The notes under the pieces were generated by a model that made no database searches, was not told the origin of the DNA, and saw only the letters and a program-made list of their open reading frames with translations. A program made the position numbers and the translations under genes. DNA of 64,000 nucleotides from Bugula neritina (taxonomy: Eukaryota > Bryozoa > Gymnolaemata > Cheilostomatida > Bugulidae): the NCBI GenBank assembly GCA_964035545.1, contig OZ037768.1:19819700-19883699 (forward strand), written 5' to 3'. Below, in pieces: positions 24,401 to 35,729 of the stretch. The number at the start of each line of letters is the position of its first letter. Position 1 is the first letter of the stretch.

Positions 24401-27400
24401 TGCTTTAAAGTTATATTCCATATATAGCTATATTATATTAATTTGCATTATAATGTTAATTGGTTCGAAATTTCATTTATTTTAGCTAAACTTTAAAATG
24501 CAAGAATTTAAAGTTTGTTGAATCTAAAAAAGTTGAAAAAGAATTAGCTAAAATGTTAATTTTTTTCAGGATTTTACAAATACTTGTTAGCAGTAAATTC
24601 AGGTAAAAGAGTGATGTTTTCAATACCTGTAATGTACCTGTGGCAGCCCTTCAACTGTATTGTGCCTTACTTGTCGTAGGATATTCCTATACCAGATGTT
24701 TTCTTCCGCCAGGTGCCACAGTACCGAGCACGTCTACAATCCCTCCCACCACACCACCAACAACCCGGGCCCAGCCGTCCTTTGCCCTGGCCTGTAACTT
24801 TGATGATGACGACTGTAATATGTATCAGGAGATGACTAACGACTTTGACTGGAGCAGACACAACGGACCAACGTACAACCTACTCACTGGTCCCGATAAC
24901 GATCACACCCTTGGCACTTTTGAAGGTAGAAATTGTCTTCTTTTTTATTCTATAAACCTCATAGTTTGCATTTTTACTACAAACAAGCCTTCTTTACAAA
25001 GGCCACTGTGCGACTTATGCAATTAGTACTTTTACAGCTTATAAAATCAAAGAATTATTAGTTTTATGAGTTGGAATCGTAGTTGTGATCATATCTTGTG
25101 AAATTTTATGTTTTGGAAATATGCTGAGTGGTGCAGGTACACCCGCACTGTACCTTGTTCTATACAAAAAGTCATGTTTATGTAAAATGATACACACATG
25201 TACACATGCATGCACAAACATACATTTATTTATACATATACATCACATTACATCTGCTATATATGTAATTAAAGGATGTTAAAGTAGCAAATCATATTGA
25301 TATAATACAGTCTAACCAATATTAATTTATGTAAATAAACTTATTTACTTACTGTACATTACACTTTCTAACCTGTGTTGCAGGTCACTATTTGTAGTAA
25401 GTAGATAATGAGAAGCCACACACCTGTAATATCATGTAACCTACATTGGTATATGTAAGATCATTTAACCTACATTGGTATATTTTGTAAGATCATTTAA
25501 CCTACATTGGTATAAGTAATATCATTTAACCTACATGTGTATATATGTAGGTCACTATATGTACATACCATCCAACTACAAGCAGAATGGTAAAAGAGCG
25601 AGAATACAGACTGGTATGATGAATGTTGTACCTGGAGAGAAAGCTTGCCTACGCTTTGCTTACCACATGAACGGCGCAGACATGGGCACACTTAGCGCCA
25701 TTCTAATATCTCCATCTTCTAGGAATCCTATTTTCACAAAATCAGGTAAACATAACTCCAACTGTAGTGGCTAGGATGTGTGACATCATAATGTTGATCT
25801 TGAGAGCTCTTTCCAGGTGTTGTTACTTTAAACGTGTAATGTCTGTTAGTCGGCAGTATTTTATACTTTTCATTATTTGTGTATATTTTGAACTACCCAG
25901 CAATCACTAAAGATACTTCTTGTAGTAATGAAGCCTTATATTTAGCAGTTAAGTTCAAATAACTCTATTTTATGCTTCTCCAAGGACTATTTATTGAAAT
26001 CATTACCAGTAGTTAATAATTAGCTACTTACAGTGTCCTAAAGTGTGGTGCTGATGTCTGCTATAAACAATGACTGCGCTACACACAGAAAATATCTATG
26101 CACACTGTACTGTCAACTTCTTCTTTTAACATGTCACACAATATAGTGCTAACCAGAAATTCATTACTTTGTTCATTGCTTTCCTTATTTCAATCCTCTG
26201 CTTCAAACCTTCCTTTCTATATCTTTTCTCTCTCCTCTTTCCCTCTTTATAGACATTGATCTGTAGAACAAAAACCATGTGTGTTACAAGCTTAAAGCAA
26301 ATCAATCCCAAAATGTATATTGAAGTTTATATCACATATATACTATATCTAATAGTCTATCACTTATACTATATTTAATAGTCTATCACTTATACTATAT
26401 CTAATAATCTATCACCTATACTATATCTAATAGTCTATCACTTATACTCTATCTAATAGTCTATCACTTATACTATATTTAATAGTCTATCACTTATACT
26501 ATATCTAATAGTCTATCACTTATACTATATTTAATAGTTTATCACTTATACTATATCTAATAGTCTATCACTTATACTCTATCTAGTAGTCTATCACTTA
26601 TACTATATCTAATAGTCTATCACCTATACTATATTTAATAGTCTATCACTTATACTCTATCTAATAGTCTATCACTTATACTATATCTAATAGTCTATCA
26701 CTTATATTATATTTAATAGTCTATCACTTATACTATATCTAATAGTCTATCACTTATACTATATCTAATAGTCTATCACTTATACTATATCTAATAGTCT
26801 ATCACTTATACTATATCTAATAGTCTATCACTTATACTATATCTAATAGTCTATCACTTATACTATAACTGATAGTCTATCACTTATACTATATCTAATA
26901 GTCTATCACTTATACTATATCTAATAGTCTATCACTTATACTATATCTAATAGTCTATCACTTATACTATATCTAATAGTCTATCACTTATATTATATTT
27001 AATAGTCTATCACTTATACTATATCTAATAGTATATCACTTATACTATATCTAATAGTCTATCACTTATACTATATCTAATAGTCTACCACTTATACTAT
27101 ATCTAATAGTCTATCACTTATACTATATCTAATAGTCTACCACTTATACTATATCTAATAGTCTATCACTTATACTATATCTAATAGTCTACCACTTATA
27201 CTATATCTAATAGTATATCACTTATACTATATCTAATAGTCTATCACTTATACTATATCTAATAGTCTACCACTTATACTATATCTAATAGTATATCACT
27301 TATACTATATCTAATAGTATATCACTTATACTATATCTAATAGTCTATCACTTATACTATATCTAATAGTCTACCACTTATACTATATCTAATAGTATAT

Positions 27401-30400
27401 CACTTATACTATATCTAATAGTATATCACTTATACTATATCTAATAGTCTATCACTTATACTATATCTAATAGTCTACCACTTATACTATATCTAATAGT
27501 ATATCACTTATACTATATCTAATAGTATATCACTTATACTATATCTAATAGTCTATCACTTATACTATATCTAATAGTCTATCACTTATACTACATGTAT
27601 ATCTAATAGTATATCACTTATACTATATCTAATAGTCTATCACTTGTACTATATCTAATAGTCTATCACTTATACTATATCTAATAGTCTATCACTTATA
27701 CTATATCTAATAGTCTATCACTTATACTATATCTGACACTACACTTGCAGGCACTCAGGGGACAGACTGGATAGTTGCATCCATAGACATAACCTTCAGT
27801 GAGAGCCCAGTGTACTTGGAGTTTGAAGGCATGATTCAGCACTCTTACACCGGGATACATCAAGTGAAAAGTGACATGGCCATAGATGACGTCATTCTGA
27901 CCAATGGAAACACTCAGTGTAGTGATCTAGATCGTGAGTATCGGTTTAGCTTGCGCTACTCTTAAATAATATATGATCGAAGTTGCCTCAATGTGTTTAT
28001 CAGTAGCATTGCTTATAAATTAGTTTTTATGAGGATCTAATGCTCTCTTGATTGTTTAAATGCTCTCTTTGGTGATCTAGACAGAATTTACTGCCTGCAC
28101 ATCTTTTTAATGTTGCGTTCATAATACAGCAATCGCATATCTTAATTCTTAATGTGTGTGTTTAGAAATTTTTTATGATTCTAAAGCCTTTTTGCCTACA
28201 TATTTTATTTAACACACGTCATGATGGATAGAACATTTGTATGAAAAAATGAGATTAGGAGTAAATATCGAATTTGAAACTTTGTAGTTAAACTGCCTTT
28301 TATTCATATCACTGAACGAATTGACACACATTAATTTTGTTCTAAGCAATGTACACGTGTTGTTAGTTGAGAGAGTGTTCAATCCAGTTACTGTTGCTAC
28401 AACAACACTAAGGACAACAGAACATTCTACTGTTAGTACTGCAACACCAACCACCACACCCACACCACCCACACCACCCACAACAAAACCTTGGACAACA
28501 CCAACCACAACACCTTCTCTGATACAGGTAATGTGTATTACATGTAGTGTGTGCTATATTACAATATATGTAATGCAGTATTATATTTGTCATTTAGTGA
28601 TGAGTTTTAGTGTAACAATAATCTATTTTAAATTATTTTTCTGATTTAGTTCATTGAAATATTTTTCATATTTTTAGACTTGTGATTTTGATAACTCTGC
28701 CATCTGTGGTTTCACCCAAGCATCTAACGACCAATTCGATTGGTCAAGAACTAGCAGTAAAGTATGGAGCAGTGATACGGGTCCTTCATTCGATCACACT
28801 ACCGGAAATGGCACAGGTTAGGATTCATCATAACTTCACCTCAATGATTAAACACAAATAGTTTTGGCAGATGTTTTCTGAACTATCCTCATAATTGAAC
28901 GAAGTAAACATAAAATACCAGTTTTATTTGCATGTACTAAAGTGTAACTTGCAAGTGTTGTTTTGATAATTGACTTTAAAGTTTGGACAAATGTAATGTT
29001 AAAAAGTTATTGTAGAAAACCTACCCCTCTCATAGTATTGAATACAATATATATAGATATTTGCTTTGTTTAAAGTATTGTATTCGTTATATTTCTATTA
29101 GTTTTGGATTGTCATTTTGTTAATCTTTTGCAGTCTTTGATCACGTGTGGTTTAGCAGATTTCAGTAAATCTTATATTTATTTACAGGTTTTTACATGTA
29201 CATTAAAGCTGCTTACAAGAACAATGGTTCAGTTGCAAGACTTTCCTCTCCAGTGTATGACAGACCTTCATCTGGTGGAGCATGTCTCACCTTCTGGTAT
29301 CACATGTGGGGCTCTGACTCAGATATGGGTAGTCTGAGAGTCATTCTTCATAAGGGGTTCAGAAATTCTCTTGTATTCAGTAAAAGTGGGAACCGGGGCA
29401 ACCAGTGGCTGTATCAGGCTGTAGACCTTGACATTTTCTCAGCTACCGACTTTCAAATACAGTTTGAAGGTGTTGTGATTCATAATCATGATGACGGACA
29501 TCTGAATGTTGTTTTGGGAGACATTGCCATAGACGATGTTGTAGTTGATCGTTCAGGGCCGTGTTCTGGCCTTTCCACCCCCTCTACCCCCTCTACCCCC
29601 TCCCCCTCCACCCCTGCTACTTCTTCAAATCCTGGTGTTGGTGGAAGCAGCTCAACTCCATCTAAGGATGTTACTACACCTCAACTGAGCCAGGTAGGTC
29701 ATGTGACACTCAATTACCAACATTGTGGGGGTCAGAGAAATGCAATAAAAGGCAAGATTTGCAGTACTCCGCCTATTTCAACAACAAATTGTATAGTAAA
29801 AGAGTAATAGTATAACACAGTAGTATAGTAACACAGTATTTCAGTAATATAAATAAGTAGTAGTGTAGAAATTTAGCAATCTATTATTAAAGTAATAGAT
29901 AATAAAATAGTAATATAGTAACACAGTAATATATTGATAAATTGTTATAGTGATACATAAATAGGGTAATACAATAAACCAATAATATAGATATAATAAT
30001 ATAGTTATGATAATACAGTGATATAATAACACAGTGATATGATAGAAGTAGTGCAATAAGATCAGCAATGGAATAGTATAAAACTCATATACTCATATGA
30101 CTACTGGACATGTTTTAATAAGAATGAGCCTCTCAGCATTTTCATCTAACACAAAAATCATCAGCTTATGCTGGCTTTAATAGGATGCTGTGAGATTCAA
30201 TAATTATTAATTTAGCATAAAGTGTGGGCAATTTTATCAAAACAACTTGAATTATGCTAAAACTATGCTTATTACTACATAGTTTAGTAATGTCAATAGT
30301 AACCCAGGTGTAGGACAATAGCATGGAGGATAAAATATACTTTGTTTGCTATAATTTGGTTGTTTTCGCATAACTGATACATTCATTCATGCATTTTACA

Positions 30401-33400
30401 TTAGCATTGATTATAATTTGAAAACTTTTACTATAGTTCTTGAATGTAATGTTTTGTACCACTCTGCTGTTGTTACAGGCTGAGAGATGTAACTTTGACA
30501 GCTCTGCTATTTGCGGCTTTACTCAAGCATCTAACGACCAATTTGATTGGTCAAGAACTAGTCGTAAATCATGGAGTAGTAATACAGGCCCCTCATTCGA
30601 TCACACGACTGGTAATGGTACAGGTAAGTGTGTTTGTATACATTTAATTTTTTTATGAAAACTTCATCACATACTATACTTTATGACTGGAGTTCTATAT
30701 TACATACATACATATGAAAAGCACTTTTGCAACTTCAAATGACTGCAGAGAAACTGAAATCATACATGTTTGTCGGACTCCAGAATCTCAACTGGTAGTT
30801 AGAAGTCTAAGCTCAACATATTGCACCATCTCATATATATAATTATATATATACATTAACTATATAAAAATATATATATATATAAATATATTAACATATA
30901 TAAGTATATATAAAGTGCGTGCAGTGCTGTTAATTGTTCAGCTTAGAATTTTAATTACTATGAGTTAAGATTTTGGTAACCATGTCTGAATCCAGTTTTT
31001 CTAATAATTTGAAGTTACAAGACTTTTTTAATAAGTTTGCTATAATTACACAGTAATAGAATTTACTATTTTAACATGGAGTTAGTGATACAGGGTGATT
31101 TATACTACTGGTTGCTCAGTGCTAAATGCGTGCTTAAACATCATAGTATTTTAAGTGTGATATATGATAGCAATTATTATTTTATGCAAATTCATAAATT
31201 TTCATTTGTTGGTAATCACAGAGTTTTGGCAAATAATTTTACTGTGATAAATTCTGTTTCCAAATCGCAGAGCATTGCTTTTTTTTAGACAAAACCTTCA
31301 ACATTTAGCTGAGATAACGAAATCTTTGAATAGCCCCATTTTCAATGTTTTTCAGTTAAGTTTGGAGCGCAGTGAAAGATTCCTCAAGAACAGATTATTT
31401 TGCAAGAACTTTTCTTTTTAAATCAAGTTTTTTTATTTTTTTAGAGTTTCACACCTGCTTTGCTATACTAATAATGCTCAATAGAAAACTCACGCAAGTT
31501 TATAGTCACTATCCCTGTGAGAAACCCCTGATAGAAAAGGTTTTTGCTAAAGCGGGCTAAGGACTTATTTAAATGAGGCACAGAAGCAATTATGACTGGA
31601 TGCTCTTCCTAACATCACCAATGGCCTTTGTCAGGGCTCGAACCCATGACCTTCGTGTTTACTAGGCAAACGCTCTAACCCCTAAACCACGGCTGCTCCC
31701 TAATGCTCAATAGAAAATAAGCTTTAATTTATTTCTTACTGGATGGTGAATCACCGGCTTTCCATGTACCGATCTCAGATCGATCTCAGGCAGATCGATC
31801 CATGGAAAGACGCCAAAGATCGATCTCAGTCGTTCTGAGCTGGTCGGTCTGTAGAGCTCGAACTCAGATCGATCTTAAGGCAATAAGACCATGGAAAGAC
31901 GCCAGATCGATCCGAGAAGTAGAAAAATGACTGCTCGCTAAAATGTTGTCTGCTAATAAAAATGATAACTTATTGTTAATTACTAAGCAAAGTACTTAAT
32001 AATTAAGATAGCCACCTTTTCAAGTGGCAAAACTTTGACTTTCAGTAAAATGATTAGGAAAACTTAATTATGTAAAATTATGGACGGTAGAAGATACAAA
32101 AAGTGAGAGTATTTAAATTGAATTTAAATGACTAGTATAACGCACTGTCATTAGTTATTTGCTGCGTAATTTTAAGCCTAATAGTCCCGTAGGTTTATGA
32201 ATGAGCTGCACAACAGCTATTAATTTTATATAAGCTGTCAAGCTAAAATATTAAAATTAATTATCTTAAATTGGCCAAATTACTCCATACTAAAAGCTTT
32301 ACTGCGTAGAGTTTATAGCTGACGGTAAATTTTAGACTATGAAAATTTTGTTTTTCAACAGCAGTAGCTTTTATCACTCAGGTGGGTGAAAAAATTATGC
32401 TATTAAAGTAGTCTTTACCTAAGAGGAGGCAACTCCGAGAGATCGATCTGACACTCTCATGGAAAAACGATCGATCTGAGCACATGTCTCAGATCGATCT
32501 CATCGAGATCGATCTGAGATCGGTACATGGAAAGCCCGTGAATTTCAATCATTTAAACACTGGGTACAGCTTACACATGTATTTGTTCACAGGTTCTTTC
32601 ATGTACATCAGAGCTTCTTACAAGAACAATGGCTCAGTTGCAAGACTTTCCTCTCCAGTGTATGACAGACCTTCATCTGGTGGAGCATGTCTCACCTTCT
32701 GGTATCACATGTGGGGCTCTGACTCAGATATGGGTAGTCTGAGAGTCATTCTTCATAAGGGGTTCAGAAATTCTCTTGTATTCAGTAAAAGTGGGAACCA
32801 GGGCAACCAGTGGCTGTATCAGGCTGTTGACCTTGACATCTTCTCAGCTACCGACTTTCAAATACAGTTTGAAGGTGTGGTGATTCATAATCATGATGAC
32901 GGACATCTGAATGTAGTTCTGGGTGACATTGCCATAGACGATGTGACCATTTACCAGTCAATGACTTGTTCTAGCCTTCCTGCCACACCTTCTACAGCAG
33001 CAACGCAGACAGTAACCACACCCACACTTCCAACTAGTTCTAAGGCTTCCACAACTACACGCCCTCCAACTACGACTCTATCCACTAAAAGTCAACCAAA
33101 AACATCTAAAGCTACACCCAGTACTGCACCTCCGCCAACCCAGGTGATCTATTATGTGAATCTGTAACACACAATGTTTGATTATGCAGGTCAAGTTTAT
33201 GTAATAAATTTATGGGTAGCACAGCACATGATGGGAGTATAGATAGCGTTAGTATCGCAGTGAAGATCAGTAGTAAACCATAAAGATGTAACGTAAATGA
33301 CATTTGTCAATGTATTGCTTTTTTTAGATATATTATATACACACAAAACGTATAGCATTATACTTATATATTATTGAACTGTGTTGTACATGTAATAACT

Positions 33401-35729
33401 GTAAAATAATCTCTATAATAATCTATAGTACTTTACTATTTTTAGATCAAAAAGTGCAATTTTGATGATACAACTTTATGTGGCTTCACTCAAGAAACCA
33501 ACGACCAATTTGATTGGTCGAGAATTAGCCGTAAAGTATGGAGTAGTGAGACTGGCCCGTCATTTGATCACACGACTGGAAACGGCACAGGTTAGAGGTT
33601 TTCTGTTATTTTCTAATTTCAACGCAAACTATGCCTTTACGTGAAATGCTCAAAGATTTATTAGTATTTCATAAGTTTGCAAGAAGTGCTAGAGATGAGT
33701 AAATTGAATATTACACTCACTTTACTCTAAAGTCACCTACTCAATTGGTGTCGGTGTATAGTCTGGAATATTTGTTTTAATTTTCAATTTCATTAATTGA
33801 ACTTGTTAGTTATCAGTATAAATTATTTGTATTAGTCACTAGTATAACTAGGGACCAATTTTTTTAGTAGTTAGTACAAGTTGCCAGTAACTAAAAGTAA
33901 TATTCATTGTTGCCATATATGCCCTGGCAAGTTATTTCCTATTTTGAAAATTAATTTGACTTACAAATTTATTTACAGGTTTTTACATGTACATCAGAGC
34001 TTCTTACAAGAACAATGGCTCAGTTGCAAGACTTTCCTCTCCAGTCTATGACAGACCTTCATCTGGTGGAGCATGTCTCACCTTCTGGTATCACATGTGG
34101 GGCTCTGGCTCAGATATGGGTAGTCTGAGAGTCATTCTTCACAAGGGGTTCAGAAATTCTCTTGTATTCAGTAAAAGTGGGAACCAGGGCAACCAGTGGC
34201 TCTCTCAAACTATCGATTTGAAGGTTGCTGTTGACTTTCAAATACAGTTTGAAGGTGTGGTGATTCACAACCACACTGACGGACATCTGAACATAGTTTT
34301 GGGAAACATTGCCATAGACGATGTTGTAGTTGATCTCACTGGGTCGTGTTTTGGCTCACCCTCAAACTCGGGGCAAAGTGCAGGTTAGTGCTTTTAGCCT
34401 AAAACGTTAAAACCAGTAGATGTTGACTTATGTTGAAACTCAAGAAATTCTAATTTTTAATTTTACATTACTATAAATTACAAGTTTCTCTGTGCTTATT
34501 TACCAATATGTTTGCCTTAATAACTACATAGTCTTTACAGACTATATAATACACGTGTATCTTGTACAGATATCAAGTTGGATGACTTCAACATTACCAC
34601 CAAGTACTGCAACACAGTGCAAGATGGCAAGTTCCAATAAACGATTATTAATTGTATTAAATTGATATACTCGGTTGTATTGCAGGACCCACAGCTAAAG
34701 GAATGAATGGAGGTGTAGTGGCTGCTACTGTAGTCTCCATACTTGTTGTGCTGATTCTAGTGGCTGTCGGTCTAGCTGTCATTTATATGAGAAGAAAGTA
34801 AGTAGGAGCTCATGTCATAGCTTGAGAGCATGAGACAATGTGGGGGGGGGGTTGGGATCCTGACACAATTACTGAGAGAGGAAAACATTTGTATACTGTA
34901 ACTTCCTTCTAAAACCATTCAGCAGTTGTTTATTAAATTATTTAACTTTAGAAACATATTTTAATGCATTTTTTTGGTGCCAGTATTATCTTATCACATA
35001 GTTTTATTTGTGGGTTTATTCAGCCGTAAGCTTTTCACTTTGTGTTCATATAGCCACAGCAGTTATGTCATAGTATCTGCTTACTCACAAAAATTGGTCT
35101 TCACACATCTTATAATCACAACTATTTAATATTTAAAAGTTTACGGGTTGATTGCAGTTTTACAAAAAAATTCAGTAGAAATTTCTATGCGAAATGAGTT
35201 ATTTATAATCAGGTTTTAGCAATTTCTGCATGTGCTTTGTATTTCATAGCTTTATATAAGAGAACTGTATTTGGAGTTAAGTATGCTATTGGCAGGTGTT
35301 AAACATGTTCGATTCTAGCTCCTATATTGTCTAAATTGCCATGGTTATTATGGACTTCATTTGTATGAGCCATAAACCTGATATATAACAAACAGAATTC
35401 AAAAACTGACAAAGTAGTGTTCAGCAGTATTTAGCCTGCATTGTGTGTCTTTAAGCATTTTTATATTATTTTAGTTCTACAATGATTCGTTTAACTGGAG
35501 AAATGCATATTTTTGCAGGCAAATCTGGATTTTTGCTCCTGGAACTAAAATGTCTGTGATATTCTCAAGGACTTCATCTGAAGAGACTGGATATATCTAC
35601 GACAAGTTCAACAATGATGGAGTAGATGAAACTTCCGTACAACCTACACTGGTTATCAATGGCTTCGGCCAAGATAGTAAATCTAATGGCGTGTTTAACC
35701 CAACATACAGCCTAGAGGCTGAAGCATAA
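18409..35729 (+). CDS. type I membrane protein with six MAM domains, 20 exons
   Basis: Exons: 18409-18463, 18756-18938, 20502-20708, 21026-21208, 22106-22315, 22664-22849, 23777-23920, 24713-24925, 25551-25745, 27751-27933, 28367-28527, 28678-28816, 29188-29693, 30479-30623, 32593-33143, 33446-33590, 33979-34383, 34570-34626, 34686-34797, 35519-35729. All phases agree: 4191 nt, 1396 aa. Exon 1 is a signal peptide (MQQLRGILILLLALPHL). MAM1, MAM2 and MAM3 use exons 2-4, 5-7 and 8-10; MAM4, 5 and 6 use exons 12-13, 14-15 and 16-17. MAM hallmarks recur: FDWSR, TGPSFDHT, a YHMWGS-type centre, GNQGNQW, DIAIDDV and a final Cys. Thr/Pro-rich linkers separate them. A transmembrane helix spans about 1300-1323, followed by MRRK, then a tail of about 70 residues with YIYDKF and NPTY (1387-1390). 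MAM domains are extracellular adhesion/receptor modules; no ligand can be inferred. Exon 11 (acceptor at 28367) is the least certain exon. The ATG before the signal peptide is the only sensible start. Confidence 0.9.
21258..21470 (+). mobile_element. SINE-1 copy in MAM gene intron 4
   Basis: A tRNA-like head (CCATGGTCTAGGGGTTAAAG, then ATGGGCTCGATCTCCAGC as a decayed B box) is followed by the shared body (CATTGGTGATGTTAAGAAGA, CATCCAGTCATAATTGCTCC, AAATAAGTCCTTAGCCC) and the tail ACTTGCGTGAGTTTTTGT. Plus orientation. Confidence 0.85.
23226..23775. repeat. 21-bp tandem repeat split by a transposon, MAM intron 6
   Basis: AGTCTGAGATACATACTATAT and AGTCCGAGATACATACTATAT variants repeat about five times up to 23332. 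Related units (TATATAGTCTGAGATATATG) resume at about 23722-23770, just before the exon 7 acceptor. The intervening 23333-23720 is the TIR element described separately. Confidence 0.85.
23333..23720. mobile_element. TIR element (MITE C) inserted in the 21-bp array
   Basis: The left end AAGGCCTGGCCACATACTCG then TGAGAATCACATAAAAT and the right end ATTTTACGTGTTATTCTCAC then GAGTGTGTGGCCAGGCCTT are inverted repeats of about 38 bp. About 387 bp, with no transposase frame. TTAA-like flanks (CTAA on the left, TTAA on the right) hint at a TTAA-type target, but this is not firm. Confidence 0.85.
24040..24325. repeat. 21-bp AT-rich tandem repeat in MAM intron 7
   Basis: About thirteen alternating units such as TATTATATATTACTGTCATTG and TATTATATAGCAGTGTCACTG. 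Confidence 0.85.
25430..25550. repeat. tandem repeat abutting the MAM exon 9 acceptor
   Basis: Four units of about 33 bp containing TAACCTACATTGGTATA and GTAAGATCATT lead directly into ATATATGTAG|GTCACTATATG, the acceptor and first bases of exon 9. Near 25376-25400 a second TTGCAGGTCACTATTTGTAG copies the acceptor plus exon start, then hits TAG/TAA codons. Confidence 0.75.
26330..27735. repeat. 26-bp satellite, about 54 copies, MAM intron 9
   Basis: Unit CTATCACTTATACTATATCT then AATAGT (26 bp) is repeated nearly without interruption for 1.4 kb. Common variants are CTACCACTTATA, GTATATCACTTA, TATATTTAATAG and TATACTCTATCT. In the right half, variants occur in a recurring order, indicating higher-order duplication of groups of units. 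It ends 16 bp before the exon 10 acceptor. There are no unique spacers, so it is not CRISPR-like. Confidence 0.97.
29800..30070. repeat. degenerate AGTAATATA-type low-complexity tract
   Basis: Irregular repetition of AGTAATATAGTAACACAG and ATAATAACACAGTGATATAA with no fixed period. MAM gene intron 13, directly after exon 13. Confidence 0.7.
31489..31700 (-). mobile_element. intact SINE-1 with 17-bp target-site duplication
   Basis: Flanked by perfect 17-bp direct repeats TAATGCTCAATAGAAAA at 31472-31488 and 31701-31717. Read on the minus strand it has an A-box-like GTGGTTTAGGGGTTAGAGCG, a B-box-like GGGTTCGAGCCC, the body GGCCATTGGTGATGTTAGGA and AGTCATAATTGCTTCTGTGC, and the terminus AAACTTGCGTGAG. 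The head looks like a tRNA, so RNA polymerase III transcription and LINE-assisted insertion are inferred. MAM gene intron 14. Confidence 0.93.
31751..32541. mobile_element. GATC-rich TIR DNA transposon, about 790 bp, MAM intron 14
   Basis: The ends are inverted: TCACCGGCTTTCCATGTACC then GATCTCAGATCGATCTC on the left, and GAGATCGATCTGAGATCGGT then ACATGGAAAGCCCGTGA on the right. Subterminal regions hold a dense cluster of AGATCGATCT-type motifs and repeated CCATGGAAAGACGCC, while the 450-bp centre is AT-rich. No transposase frame, so it is non-autonomous. Sequence directly outside differs between ends; no clear target-site duplication. Confidence 0.88.
34623..34632 (+). other. GC-AG intron donor after MAM exon 18
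   Basis: The junction reads GATG|GCAAGT, the classic context for the minor GC donor class. Only this junction keeps phase 1 into exon 19 (GGACCCACAGCT, start of the membrane-spanning exon). The nearest GT alternatives break the frame. Confidence 0.75.

Noticed and set aside
26330-27735. CRISPR-like regular repeat spacing
   Set aside because: Units are contiguous 26-bp copies without unique spacers, in an intron of an animal gene; it is a satellite.
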